Source: Candidatus Hydrogenedentota bacterium
Lineage (GTDB): Bacteria; Hydrogenedentota; Hydrogenedentia; Hydrogenedentales; CAITNO01
Direction: 5' to 3'
Length of the DNA: 64,000 nt
Assembly (NCBI GenBank): GCA_903893795.1
Contig: CAITNO010000106.1
Coordinates: 287,572-351,571 of the forward strand
In this document: piece after piece, positions 8,533-16,975 of the stretch
Position numbering within the stretch: position 1 is the first letter of the stretch
How the letters are laid out: every line of letters starts with the position of its first letter
Made by a program: the position numbers and the translations under genes
The notes under the pieces: generated by a model
Databases searched by the model: none
What the model was told of the DNA's origin: nothing
Seen by the model: only the letters and a program-made list of their open reading frames with translations

Positions 8533-8941
8533 GCTCACCCCTTTGGACAATTGTCCGCCCGTTGCCGTGTCATCAAACGCCCGCGCAGGAACCACTGGAA
8601 AGAGTATACCCGCCCTGTGCCGTTTCGGGCATCTTCTTGGACCCCGTCCCCGGCATCATTCCGTATGGCGGAAATCGGTATTCCGCATGAGGGCATTTTC
8701 AACATGGATGGACAGGATATACAGGATGAAAAACATGCCGGCCCGCTTTCCCATCCTGTTCATCCTGCACATCCATGTAAAAATGGATTTCTTGTATTCA
8801 AGAGGGAGCGAGTGGCAAATGGATTCTTCCGTCGGCTCAGGGCGTCAATGGCCGCACCCCTTCCATTTGCATTTTGCCCGGTGGGTGCGTCACTGTCTGC
8901 GTTTAAGGAATAGTCCCACTGTTCCGGCAAAGGAGATTGTC
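8533..8941. other. Intergenic region with an imperfect inverted repeat
   Basis: About 400 bases between the divergent beta-helix and second SGNH genes. No supported gene was found; the inverted repeat at 8702-8778 is the only structure seen. AAAGGAG just before 8942 is the SGNH ribosome site. Confidence 0.55.
8702..8778. repeat. Imperfect inverted repeat with CAGGAT units
   Basis: Arms 8702-8728 and 8752-8778 are 27 bases each and complementary at 23 positions, with a 23-base loop. Each arm starts ACATGGATG and carries two CAGGAT units 8 bases apart. It looks like a mobile palindromic intergenic element and could form a long hairpin. Confidence 0.75.
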
Positions 8942-9835
8942 ATGACGGTTACCCGGCGGCGTTTTCTTGCTTCCTTGGGCGCGGCACTGTTACTGGGCGG
9001 TTGCTGCGTCTGCCTGCCCTGCTTCTGCGCCGAACCGCGCATCCTGCTGGTTGGTGACAGTTGGGCCCAGGGCATCTGGGTGGCCCACGTGATGGAGGCC
9101 GCCTTCAAGGATGCCGGCATGGGCGATGTCGCCATCGCCGGAGAGGTCACCGCCCTGGGGGGAACGCGGGCGGACCAGTGGGTAACGGCGGAATACCGCG
9201 CAATGATTGCCGGCGAACTCGCCAAGCATCCCTCCATCGACACGGTGCATCTGGTCATTGGCGGCAACGACGTGCTCAAGCGGATCAAGGAGACCAACGT
9301 GTTCGAGGCGTGGGATGAAACGCGCCGCCAAAGCGAGTGGAAGGGCATCGCCGACAACGTCCAAACTATCGTCCAATACTGCCTTTCCTTCCCGCAGGTC
9401 CGGCACGTGGTCCTCGGCGGCTATGACTACCTCAACGCCAAGACGGCCAAAGAGGCGCTGGCCGCGCTCGGCCAGCACTTCGATTTCGGCGGCATGACCC
9501 AGACCCAGGTCAACCAGTGTTTCATCGCGGTGGAGACACTCAAGCGCGACGTGGCGAAGGAGATCAAGGGCTGCGCCTATGTTCACAACTTCGGCCTGGC
9601 CCAGCACCATTTCGATGTGCCCAAAGGCGCGCCCGCGCCGGGCGACCCGCCCGACTACAGCCCCTTCCCCGGCGGCAATCCCGACTATCCCATGCCCGAC
9701 CAGGCCTTCACGGCCGTGACCGTTGGCTCCCAAACCTTCGCCGGAGACGGTGTCCATCCCAGCGAGGACACCCACAAACGCATGATCCTTCACGCGATAG
9801 ACCAGTGCTACCGCGGTTGGTTTGCCGGAAAATAG
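8942..9835 (+). CDS. Secreted SGNH-family hydrolase (copy 2)
   Basis: A 297-residue paralogue of the SGNH gene at 5079. TRRRFLASLGAALLLGG is a Tat-type signal; LGGC right after the hydrophobic stretch could be a lipobox, so this copy may be a Tat lipoprotein. Nucleophile S40 lies in VGDSWA, the block III asparagine in IGGND, and D269/H272 in DGVHPS. The predicted role is deacylation of a polysaccharide outside the cytoplasm. The in-frame region upstream is non-coding in character; the start is set by AAAGGAG ending at 8935. The two copies flank the beta-helix/DUF4190 pair, which suggests that a small glycan-processing cluster grew by gene duplication. Confidence 0.85.
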   Translation: MTVTRRRFLASLGAALLLGGCCVCLPCFCAEPRILLVGDSWAQGIWVAHVMEAAFKDAGMGDVAIAGEVTALGGTRADQWVTAEYRAMIAGELAKHPSIDTVHLVIGGNDVLKRIKETNVFEAWDETRRQSEWKGIADNVQTIVQYCLSFPQVRHVVLGGYDYLNAKTAKEALAALGQHFDFGGMTQTQVNQCFIAVETLKRDVAKEIKGCAYVHNFGLAQHHFDVPKGAPAPGDPPDYSPFPGGNPDYPMPDQAFTAVTVGSQTFAGDGVHPSEDTHKRMILHAIDQCYRGWFAGK

Positions 9836-9925
9836 ATTCCCGCGGTTCGCCCCGCACCTCGGCCATAGGCTACAATCCTGCCCGCGCGTCGATTCGCACG
9901 CGTCCACACCCAAGGAGATTACCCC

Positions 9926-11602
9926 GTGGCGGAACAATACATATTCACCATGCTCGGCCTGAACAAGTTCTACGGCCAGAAGCAGGTGCTCAAGGACATC
10001 AATCTCTGCTTCTATCCCGGCGCCAAGATCGGCATCGTCGGCGAGAACGGCTCCGGCAAATCGACGGTCCTGCGCATCATGGCCGGCGTTGACCAGGAGT
10101 TTCAGGGCCGTGCCGAACTGTCGCGCGGCTACCGCGCCGGTTTCGTGCCGCAGGAACCCGTGCTCGACCCGGACCTCACCGTGCGCGGCACCATCGAGGG
10201 CGCCTTCGGCGAGATCAAGGCGCTGCTGGACGAGTTCAATGCGTTGTCCGAAAGCATGGGCGAAGCCATGGACGACGATGAAATGCAGAAGGCGCTTGAC
10301 CGCATGGGCGAGCTTCAGGACAAGCTCGACGCCAAGGATGCCTGGAACTTGGACCAGCGGCTCAATCAGGCCAGCGAGGCGCTCTGCCTGCCCGAGGACG
10401 ACCGCCTGGTGGGCACGCTCAGCGGCGGCGAGAAGCGCCGCGTGGCGCTCTGCCGCGCGCTGCTCGAACAGCCCGACCTGCTCCTCCTCGACGAGCCGAC
10501 AAACCATCTCGACGCGGAGACCATTGACTGGCTGGAGGCGCAGTTGCGCGACTACCCCGGCACGGTGATCATCGTTACCCACGACCGCTACTTTCTCGAC
10601 AATGTGACCAAGTGGATTCTCGAACTGGAAGGCACCCGCGGCATCCCCTGGGAGGGCAATTACTCCTCGTGGATCGAGCAGAAGCTCGCCGCCTTCGCCC
10701 AGCAGGAGCGCGGCGACTCGACGCGCGGTCGCGCGCTGCGGCGCGAGCTCGACTGGATCCGCATGAGCAACAAGACCCGCAACGAGATGAGCCGCGCGCG
10801 GCTCTCGCAGTACGAGCAGTTGGTCGCCCGCGAAAATGCCGCCGCCAAGGGCGACGGCGCCGTCATCCAGATTGCGCCCGGCCCGCCGCTTGGTGAGCAG
10901 GTCGTCGAGTTCCAGGGCGCGACAAAGAGTTTCGGCGAGCAGACCCTCTTCGAGAAACTCAGCTTCATCGTGCCCAAGGCCGCGCTCATCGGCATCATCG
11001 GCCCCAACGGCACCGGCAAGACGACCCTGCTGCGCATGATCACCGGAGCCGAGCAGGCCGACGCGGGCAACGTCGTCATCGGCAGTTCAGTCAAGCTGTC
11101 CTACGTGGACCAGGAGCGCTCCGCGCTCGGCGGCGACGTGAGCCTGCTCGACGAGGTGGGCGGCGGATTGGACGAAATCGAACTGGGCAAACAGCGCATT
11201 CCGATCCGCAAATACCTCAGCCAGTTTGGATTCCGCGGCGCCGACCAGCAGAAAACCGCCGGCCAGCTTTCCGGCGGCGAACGCAACCGCTGCAACCTCG
11301 CCAAGCTGCTCAAGGACGGCGGCAACGTGCTCATGCTCGACGAGCCGACCAACGACCTCGACGTGAACACCCTGCGTCTGCTGGAGGAGGCCCTGCTCGA
11401 CTTCAGCGGCTGCGCGCTCGTCATCAGCCACGACCGCTTCTTCTTGGACCGCATCTGCACGCACCTGCTCGTGTTCGAGGGCGAAGGCAGCGTGCGCTGG
11501 TTCCAGGGCAACTACTCCGAATACGAGGAATGGCGCCTGCGCGAACTCGGCTCGCGCCTCTTCGAAAACCGCCGAGCAAGGTACCGCAAGCTGGTGAAAT
11601 AG
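9926..11602 (+). CDS. ettA: Energy-dependent translational throttle protein EttA (ABC-F)
   Basis: A 558-residue ABC-F ATPase with two nucleotide-binding domains and no membrane domain. Domain 1 has Walker A GENGSGKST (39-47), signature LSGGEKRR and Walker B LLLLDEPTNHLD. Domain 2 has GPNGTGKTT (about 358-366), LSGGERNR and MLDEPTNDLD. Length and the opening YIFTMLGLNKFYG match EttA, which binds the ribosomal E site and gates the first elongation steps according to the ATP/ADP ratio. The acidic, helical insert at about 95-150 corresponds to the arm region. The start is GTG, chosen from AAGGAG at 9912-9917 and the family N-terminus. A TACAAT at 9871-9876 could be its -10, but no good -35 is seen. 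Confidence 0.92.
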   Translation: MAEQYIFTMLGLNKFYGQKQVLKDINLCFYPGAKIGIVGENGSGKSTVLRIMAGVDQEFQGRAELSRGYRAGFVPQEPVLDPDLTVRGTIEGAFGEIKALLDEFNALSESMGEAMDDDEMQKALDRMGELQDKLDAKDAWNLDQRLNQASEALCLPEDDRLVGTLSGGEKRRVALCRALLEQPDLLLLDEPTNHLDAETIDWLEAQLRDYPGTVIIVTHDRYFLDNVTKWILELEGTRGIPWEGNYSSWIEQKLAAFAQQERGDSTRGRALRRELDWIRMSNKTRNEMSRARLSQYEQLVARENAAAKGDGAVIQIAPGPPLGEQVVEFQGATKSFGEQTLFEKLSFIVPKAALIGIIGPNGTGKTTLLRMITGAEQADAGNVVIGSSVKLSYVDQERSALGGDVSLLDEVGGGLDEIELGKQRIPIRKYLSQFGFRGADQQKTAGQLSGGERNRCNLAKLLKDGGNVLMLDEPTNDLDVNTLRLLEEALLDFSGCALVISHDRFFLDRICTHLLVFEGEGSVRWFQGNYSEYEEWRLRELGSRLFENRRARYRKLVK

Positions 11603-11620
11603 CCGTCACGGCGGAGGGAT

Positions 11621-11662
11621 TCTGAATTCAGGAGCCAGAATTCAGAATCCAGAAGAAGGCGG
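11621..11662. repeat. Dispersed repeat with GAATTC/CCAGAA units, copy 1
   Basis: Overlapping TTCTGAATTC and CCAGAATTCAGAATCCAGAA units, followed by GAAGAAGGCGG. A close relative lies at 22175-22222, just before the giant secreted-protein gene. Both copies sit directly after a stop codon. Confidence 0.65.
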
Positions 11663-11735
11663 AAGAAGACGAAAGAAGAAGACGGCAGACAGGAATGTCT
11701 GCCCCACATTTTCCACCGTCCCCAATTCTTTCTCC

Positions 11736-11787
11736 TCGTTCCCAAGTTGAACTTGGAAACGCACTTGCCTGCGAAGTTGCACTTCGC
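11736..11787. repeat. 52-bp double-palindrome repeat, copy 1
   Basis: Two adjoining palindromic units: TTCCCAAGTTGAACTTGGAA and GCGAAGTTGCACTTCGC. It matches 48 of 52 positions in the copy at 57184-57235. Confidence 0.8.
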
Positions 11788-11805
11788 GAATGTTCACATC
11801 TCCCG

Positions 11806-13212
11806 TCAAAACAGCGGCGAGGGGTGCTTCTGATAGACCTCGTTGTCGTTGGCGATGAATTTGCACAGACGCCGGTAGCAGAACACCAGCGCCGCCGCCA
11901 GCAGCGCGAGACCGGCAACGGGCAGGAGCGGCATGATGAAAGAGGGCTCGGCCAGTTTGACCATCATTCCCGCGAAGCCAACCAGGAGGAGCGACAGTAT
12001 CATGCTCTCCTTGTTTTGCCCCTCTCCACTGCGAACGGCGTAGGGATAGACAAAGAGCAGGATGGCCTCGACGCTCAGCCCCATCGACAACAACGTATGC
12101 ATGGAAATCCCAACGTTCTGGCGGGTCCAGAACCACCATGCCTCGGCGCCCAAGACCAACAAGCTCGGCACCACGCTCAGCAGTTGGACCGCCATCGCGC
12201 AAAACGCCAGGCGTTCGCGGCTGATCGGCAGCGCACGGCATGCGCGCGCCGCCGGCAGCCACAGCATGATGATTAGCATGTTGCCGGTCATGCAGATGAG
12301 AACCGGCACCAGCAGGAAGATTTCGACGCTGTCTTTGTCCGGCGTCCCTTGCCACGAAAGGCCCACAACGGCGGCCAGGACCGCCGTGAGGACAGCGCAC
12401 ACCAGGCCGGTGCTTGCCGCCGCCAGCAGGGGAAAGCAGCGGTCCTGCCAGCGCCGCCGTGCAAAAGCCGCCTGTTTGGGCGCCGATGGTTGGGCGAACA
12501 CGATGCCTTTCATCATGCGCGTATCCATCAGCCACTGCCGCCGGAAAAGGAAGGAACTCCATAGCAGCAGAAGCGCGGTGGACGCCGCGACACCCGCAAG
12601 ACGCACGGTGCTGGTCTCCCGGTTCACCGACAGAACGGCGGCGAAAATGACGGCCACAGCCGCCAGAGACCCGGCGAGGTACGCGGCAGGGACCCATGGC
12701 CCCTTTCCAGCGCCGGCAGTGCGCATTGACCGCCAACTGGCCGAATTCGGCAACCCGACGAGCAGGAACTGGGACATGGCCATCACGGAAACATAGGCGG
12801 CACATCTTCCCAACGTCGACAGCGTCGCCCCGAAGACAACCACACCCGCAAGAAGCGCCAAGATCCCCGACGCGATCAATAGAATGAGCGGGATGCCAAC
12901 ATACTGCAGCCACAGGGCCATTGCCGCGCTTTCTTCCGTCAGGGGCAGGGTGCGAATTGCCTTGGGGTCCGGATGCTCCGCCTGTCGGCCTGGTTTGGGC
13001 AGGTCATTGCTGAGCAGGAAAAGGACAAAGAACGCCGACCAGCCAACCCCTTCCTTACTTTGCATGGCAAATCTGACTGCGGGAAATATCAGCGCAATGA
13101 GCCCATTCGTTGCTGCCATTAGCAGCACCCTGCGCCGGCGCCGTTGCAGGTAGTCGCGAAGGAGCAGCCGGATCTCGGGCCATTCGTATGACGCGCGGTG
13201 GATAGTATTCAT
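11806..13212 (-). CDS. ABC-2 permease-like membrane protein (fourth of the operon)
   Basis: A 468-residue polytopic membrane protein with about a dozen hydrophobic segments. It carries the motif typical of ABC-2 export permeases twice: IRTLPLTEES near residue 85 and CRALPISRERL in the second half. It is the most divergent of four related membrane proteins in this operon and ends FIANDNEVYQKHPSPLF, an extended form of the tail shared by the others. It is probably the membrane partner, or one of several, of the ABC ATPase at 18319-19200. A basic cytosolic N-terminus (LLRDYLQRRRRRVLL) precedes the first membrane segment. The start ATG lacks a strong ribosome site (GGGATA about 9 bases upstream). 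Substrate unknown. Confidence 0.7.
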   Translation of the reverse strand: MNTIHRASYEWPEIRLLLRDYLQRRRRRVLLMAATNGLIALIFPAVRFAMQSKEGVGWSAFFVLFLLSNDLPKPGRQAEHPDPKAIRTLPLTEESAAMALWLQYVGIPLILLIASGILALLAGVVVFGATLSTLGRCAAYVSVMAMSQFLLVGLPNSASWRSMRTAGAGKGPWVPAAYLAGSLAAVAVIFAAVLSVNRETSTVRLAGVAASTALLLLWSSFLFRRQWLMDTRMMKGIVFAQPSAPKQAAFARRRWQDRCFPLLAAASTGLVCAVLTAVLAAVVGLSWQGTPDKDSVEIFLLVPVLICMTGNMLIIMLWLPAARACRALPISRERLAFCAMAVQLLSVVPSLLVLGAEAWWFWTRQNVGISMHTLLSMGLSVEAILLFVYPYAVRSGEGQNKESMILSLLLVGFAGMMVKLAEPSFIMPLLPVAGLALLAAALVFCYRRLCKFIANDNEVYQKHPSPLF

Positions 13213-13357
13213 GGCGTATATCCCGCTAAGTTCAAGAAGCCTCTTTGAATCTTCTTGCTTCTGTAATACGGTTTTTCATTGTCTTGCCTGCTATTGCGAG
13301 AGTTCATCACTCGTATCCTGCCACTCAATTTGCGCAATGCAAATGGCTGCCATGTTC

Positions 13358-13387
13358 TTCTTTGTGTTCTTTGCGCTCTTTGCGGTT
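13358..13387 (-). repeat. CGCAAAGA triplet repeat, copy 1
   Basis: On the minus strand this 30-base block reads AACCGCAAAGAGCGCAAAGA and a third CAAAGAA unit. It matches the plus-strand block at 22224-22253 at 29 of 30 positions. It lies in the gap between permease genes; CCGTGAATTCCGTGG-like repeats follow at about 13417-13441. Confidence 0.65.
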
Positions 13388-13462
13388 AATTGCTCTTCTG
13401 CCCCTGTCTTTCTTCCGTGAAATTCCGTGAATTCCGTGGTTCAGCTTTTCCTGTCATCCGCC

Positions 13463-14866
13463 CTATTCCACAGGCTTCCGGTAGCAGTCGCTGTGCCGGA
13501 GCATGCGACCGGCATGCCACCCAGACACAACGCCACCGGCGCACAGCGCGGCAACCCCTGTGGCCAGAAGCGGCCAGGCATACGCCGTTGGGGGATGATC
13601 AACAATCGGCTCAATTTCTGGAGCGTAGAAGCCGAGCAGGGAGAGCACGACACAGGCGGCGGCAACGGCCAGGCATGCACAGACCAACTTGCCAACGGAA
13701 TCCTTGAACTGCCGGAGCGCCAGGGGAAGTACAGCCAGCACCATCCCCTGCAATATTGCGGACAGTCCGATGCCCAATACGCACTGGTCGATGGACAGCA
13801 ACTGCCGCGACACCTCAAGAGCGCCGAATATCGATAGCGCTGCCAACCACGGGACGACGCAGGCCGCCAAGGCAGTTCCCGAAATCCGTCTCCCCAGCTC
13901 CCCGCGGTCCAGCGGGAGCATGCGCCATTCCCTCAGCGACCCGGGCCAGCGGCTCCATCCCACGACAAGGCACAGGATGTTTCCGCCGAAAAGGAATCCC
14001 AGCGAAACAATGCCCGCACCCGCTCCGTGCCTGGAAAGTGTGATGTCAATGTTAAAGGCAGCGCCCGTGGCGACGGCCATTGAAAACAGCACCGTCCAAA
14101 GGAAATGCCGCAGGAGGGTGCCGCGCGACCAGTCGGGCACGGAGCGCCCGAAGTCATACCCGCCCGGACCCGCGCCCGACTTGCCACCCCGCCGAAGCGC
14201 ATCCTCCACAAGGTGTTCCCGGAGAAGGTAGGCGCTTATGGCCCCCGCCATCCCCACCACCGCACACAGCGCCGCGACCAATTCCCGGTCCGCATAGCCC
14301 GGTGATGTGCAGAGCACCCAAGCCCCAACTGCCGCCACATGCAGCATTCCCAAGAGTTGCGCATTCGCACGCTTGGGCGGCACTCTCACCAGGCCATTGT
14401 CGCTCCACACGCCAAACGCGCCCCTCAGGCACGGACCGGCGGTCATCATTCCCAGGAGTGCCAGCAGTTGCACCAGGGCCAATGCCACTTTGCCGCCCGC
14501 CTCCGGCGCAGTGGCATGAAAGAACATCACGCTGAATCCCGCGCCGAAGAGAAACAGAACCGCCAGCAGAAGCATCGGATAAAACAGCGTCATCAACCAA
14601 ATACCCTTGCCGAGGTCGCGCCTGCGCACAGGGAGAAGGTGGATGACCGCGCCCGAAAACCGGTCGCGGCAGTAGGCCACCCAGACCACTGCGAAAAACA
14701 CCGCGAAGAGGCTGCCGCCCAGATTTCCCGTTGTCGCGTTTATGGTGAGCGGCACGCCGCTCCAGACCAGGGCAAAAAGCACCGTCCACAGCGGAAAATG
14801 CCCCATGACACGCCGCATGGCCGTTCTATTCTCCCTTGCAAGCATTTTGCCCGCCTCCCCGTTCAT
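13463..14866 (-). CDS. ABC-2 permease-like membrane protein (third of the operon)
   Basis: A 467-residue membrane protein related to its two upstream neighbours. It shows IHLLPVRRRDLGKGIW in the first half and WRMLPLDRGELGRRISG in the second, so the protein appears to be two permease halves fused or internally duplicated. It ends in the shared tail GRMLRHSDCYRKPVE. Sixty in-frame codons precede the chosen ATG, but they read through the repeat-rich leader. The start MNGEAGKM is supported by AAGGGG before it and by the same arrangement at the next gene, MNGETRY. It is likely an export permease for the operon's ATPase; the substrate is not indicated. Confidence 0.72.
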   Translation of the reverse strand: MNGEAGKMLARENRTAMRRVMGHFPLWTVLFALVWSGVPLTINATTGNLGGSLFAVFFAVVWVAYCRDRFSGAVIHLLPVRRRDLGKGIWLMTLFYPMLLLAVLFLFGAGFSVMFFHATAPEAGGKVALALVQLLALLGMMTAGPCLRGAFGVWSDNGLVRVPPKRANAQLLGMLHVAAVGAWVLCTSPGYADRELVAALCAVVGMAGAISAYLLREHLVEDALRRGGKSGAGPGGYDFGRSVPDWSRGTLLRHFLWTVLFSMAVATGAAFNIDITLSRHGAGAGIVSLGFLFGGNILCLVVGWSRWPGSLREWRMLPLDRGELGRRISGTALAACVVPWLAALSIFGALEVSRQLLSIDQCVLGIGLSAILQGMVLAVLPLALRQFKDSVGKLVCACLAVAAACVVLSLLGFYAPEIEPIVDHPPTAYAWPLLATGVAALCAGGVVSGWHAGRMLRHSDCYRKPVE

Positions 14867-15078
14867 GGCATCAACCCCTTCATTGTGGCGTCCAACGCAG
14901 AAGAGGCTTCCAGCCTCTTTCTTCGTGCTCCAGAACCAACCAGAACGCGGCAGGATGCCGCGTCCACATTCCCCGGCGTCGGCCCCCTCTCCTGGGAACG
15001 CCAATCTCCCGATTGGCCGCATTTCGCTTGCCCCCTGCGGGGCCACGAATGCGCCTGTCGGGCCACTGCCATGGACAC
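14857..15078. repeat. Duplicated leader with three small palindromes, copy 1
   Basis: This block covers the start codon and upstream DNA of the third permease gene. It matches the block from 16559 upstream of the second permease gene, well at 14857-15017 and again at about 15039-15078. It contains GAGGCTTCCAGCCTC, GCGGCAGGATGCCGC and CCAATCTCCCGATTGG, each able to fold into a hairpin. The middle one recurs at 57131-57155. Confidence 0.8.
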
Positions 15079-15153
15079 AACGCCCTTCCCTCCGTGTACC
15101 TCTGCGCCCTCTGTGGTTCTGGCGTGTGTGTTCTTCATGCGTCCCTGTGCCCC

Positions 15154-16569
15154 CTATTCCGTGGCTTTTCCGTAACAGTCACCGTGCCGTAGCACACGGC
15201 TGGTATGCCATGCGGAGACGGCCATGCCCGCGCACAGGACACCGAATCCGGTGGCCATCCATGCCCATCCGTGAGTTTTCAAGTCAATGTGGATGAGGGT
15301 CTCAAACTTCGCCAGCAGCGGAACGGAAAACAGGACGCAGCCGGCGCCAAAGAACAGCGCCGCCATGAACAGCACGGATCTGGTCGTATCGTTGAGACCT
15401 CTGAACAGGCTGGGAAGAACAGCAAACAGGACTCCCTGTATGGCGATGGAGATGCCGAGCAACGAAAACTGTTCACCAAAGCCAAGGCTTTGTTTTGACA
15501 CCAACACCAAGCCAACAACCGCAAAGGCCAGCACCCAGGGGACTATGGATGCGGCGGCCATAAAGCCGGATACGGCCAAACCAAGCCGGGCACGGCTGAG
15601 CGGCAGCATGCGCCAGGCCCTCAATTCACCCGTCCAGCAACCCCAAGGCAGGCAGATGTTCAGAACGGCCGCGCCGCCAATCATTCCGAGAAGCGCACTC
15701 GCATGAATCGGATGCTCGCGGGGGAAGCCCATCACCAACGCGCACGCTGAAATGGTCAAGAAGCCGTTGCATGCCGACCACACGATGGTTCCGTACATAT
15801 GCTTCAGCAACGCAATCCTCCAAGGATCCCGTCCCGGCGTTGACCACACCAGACTGGACTCGGCGTTTCCGGCCTCAGCGCTTGCTAAGCCTGGGTGTTC
15901 CGAGACCAGTCTGTTGCGGAGCAGATACGTCGCGACAAATGACGCGCTGCCGACGATGAGATTGAACTCCATAACACCGGTTCGCGGCCCCTCCAAGTAG
16001 ACCGGAACGATGAAGAACCAGGCGGCCAGTGGTGCAACAACAAGGAGCAGTACTTGATCCGTCTTTAGGCGCGCAGTCCAGCCTTGGGGTAAGACCGTCT
16101 TGTGTTTGGATATGCCCCGCAGCAGCACGAAGGCAAGAGCGAGTGCCGTGAAAGACGCCCCGTCAAGCAGCAAGAACCAGGAAAAAGACCAGACAGTCCC
16201 GCCCCACGCTTCACGCCAAGGCTCTCCCGTTAGGGAGCCATATAGGGCATGTATCGCGCTCAATTCGGCAACGACGACCACGGGATATCCCACCGTGAAT
16301 CGCCAGACGGCATTCGCAAGGGTGTTCCGCGATACAGGCAGCATTTGCAGTGCCCGTGACGAAAAGGCAACTCGAAATATGGCGATATTGAAAAAGACAG
16401 TCCAGAAGTTGAAGAACGAGCCTTCGCCAAAACTTCCGCGCAATGCCGACAGCAGGATGCCGGAGAGCAGGAGAGTGACCCACCAGTGGCGTTTTAATAC
16501 CACCCGCGTGATGCGCCGGATTGCATCCTTGTCGTCCACCGCGGAAATGTAGCGTGTCTCCCCGTTCAT
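15154..16569 (-). CDS. ABC-2 permease-like membrane protein (second of the operon)
   Basis: A 471-residue polytopic membrane protein, clearly paralogous to the gene at 13463. Both have an MNGE start, two LPxxR motifs (LQMLPVSRNTL and WRMLPLSRARL), a CLPWGCWTGELRAWRMLP-like context and a final RVLRHGDCYGKATE tail. ABC-2 permeases carry these LPVSR motifs next to a membrane helix. AGGGG precedes the ATG, as in the paralogue. It is a likely partner of the upstream ATPase. Four permease genes with one ATPase is unusual; a remnant ATPase end upstream of this gene suggests it once had its own ATPase. Confidence 0.73.
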   Translation of the reverse strand: MNGETRYISAVDDKDAIRRITRVVLKRHWWVTLLLSGILLSALRGSFGEGSFFNFWTVFFNIAIFRVAFSSRALQMLPVSRNTLANAVWRFTVGYPVVVVAELSAIHALYGSLTGEPWREAWGGTVWSFSWFLLLDGASFTALALAFVLLRGISKHKTVLPQGWTARLKTDQVLLLVVAPLAAWFFIVPVYLEGPRTGVMEFNLIVGSASFVATYLLRNRLVSEHPGLASAEAGNAESSLVWSTPGRDPWRIALLKHMYGTIVWSACNGFLTISACALVMGFPREHPIHASALLGMIGGAAVLNICLPWGCWTGELRAWRMLPLSRARLGLAVSGFMAAASIVPWVLAFAVVGLVLVSKQSLGFGEQFSLLGISIAIQGVLFAVLPSLFRGLNDTTRSVLFMAALFFGAGCVLFSVPLLAKFETLIHIDLKTHGWAWMATGFGVLCAGMAVSAWHTSRVLRHGDCYGKATE

Positions 16570-16720
16570 GGCATCAACCCCTCCGCTGTGTCGTCCAACG
16601 TAGAAGAGGCTTCCAGCCTCTTTCTTCGTGCTTCAGGACCAGCCAGAACGCGGCAGAATGCCGCGTCTACGTTCCCCGGCGTCGGCTGGCTTCCCTGGGA
16701 CCGCCAATCTCCCGATTGGC
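16559..16720. repeat. Duplicated leader with three small palindromes, copy 2
   Basis: The counterpart of 14857-15017: the same start-codon context, the same three palindromes in the same order, and a few base changes. A further matching stretch lies at about 16866-16906 (with 15039-15078), after about 145 bases present only here that hold CCCCGCAGGGG-type palindromes. Confidence 0.8.
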
Positions 16721-16912
16721 TCTTTCTCTCTTGTCCCCGCAGGGGACGAACAAAAGGGGTATGCGTGGCGCCCGCACATTCGCCCCCTGCGGGGACGGGG
16801 ATATTTCCGATCGTGACCACGGGTTCCCGCTGGTCACCTGTGGCTACTATCGTATGACCCCTCCGGGGCCAAGAATGGGCTGGTCGGGTCAATGCCATGA
16901 ACACCGGGTCCT

Positions 16913-16975
16913 TCATAGATTCGTCTCCTTCAGCAGCCCGATGAACAGTCCCTCCAGTGTGATGGGCGCGGCGCT
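16913..16975 (-). pseudogene. Remnant of a second ABC ATPase (C-terminal end)
   Basis: Directly after the stop codon of the first permease gene, the same frame reads SAAPITLEGLFIGLLKETNL and then stops. This closely matches the last residues of the intact ATPase at 18319-19200, DAPVTLEELFVGLVKETNV. Base identity is also visible between 16917-16970 and 18322-18375. No further ATPase sequence is present, so I read it as the surviving 3' end of a deleted duplicate ATPase gene. Confidence 0.8.

Noticed and set aside
14863..15138. Small minus-strand frames in the permease gaps encoding AHSWPRRG- and RLEASS-like peptides (also 16566-16988)
   Set aside because: They are translations of the palindromic repeat mosaic. 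Their similarity to each other follows from duplicated DNA and not from protein conservation.
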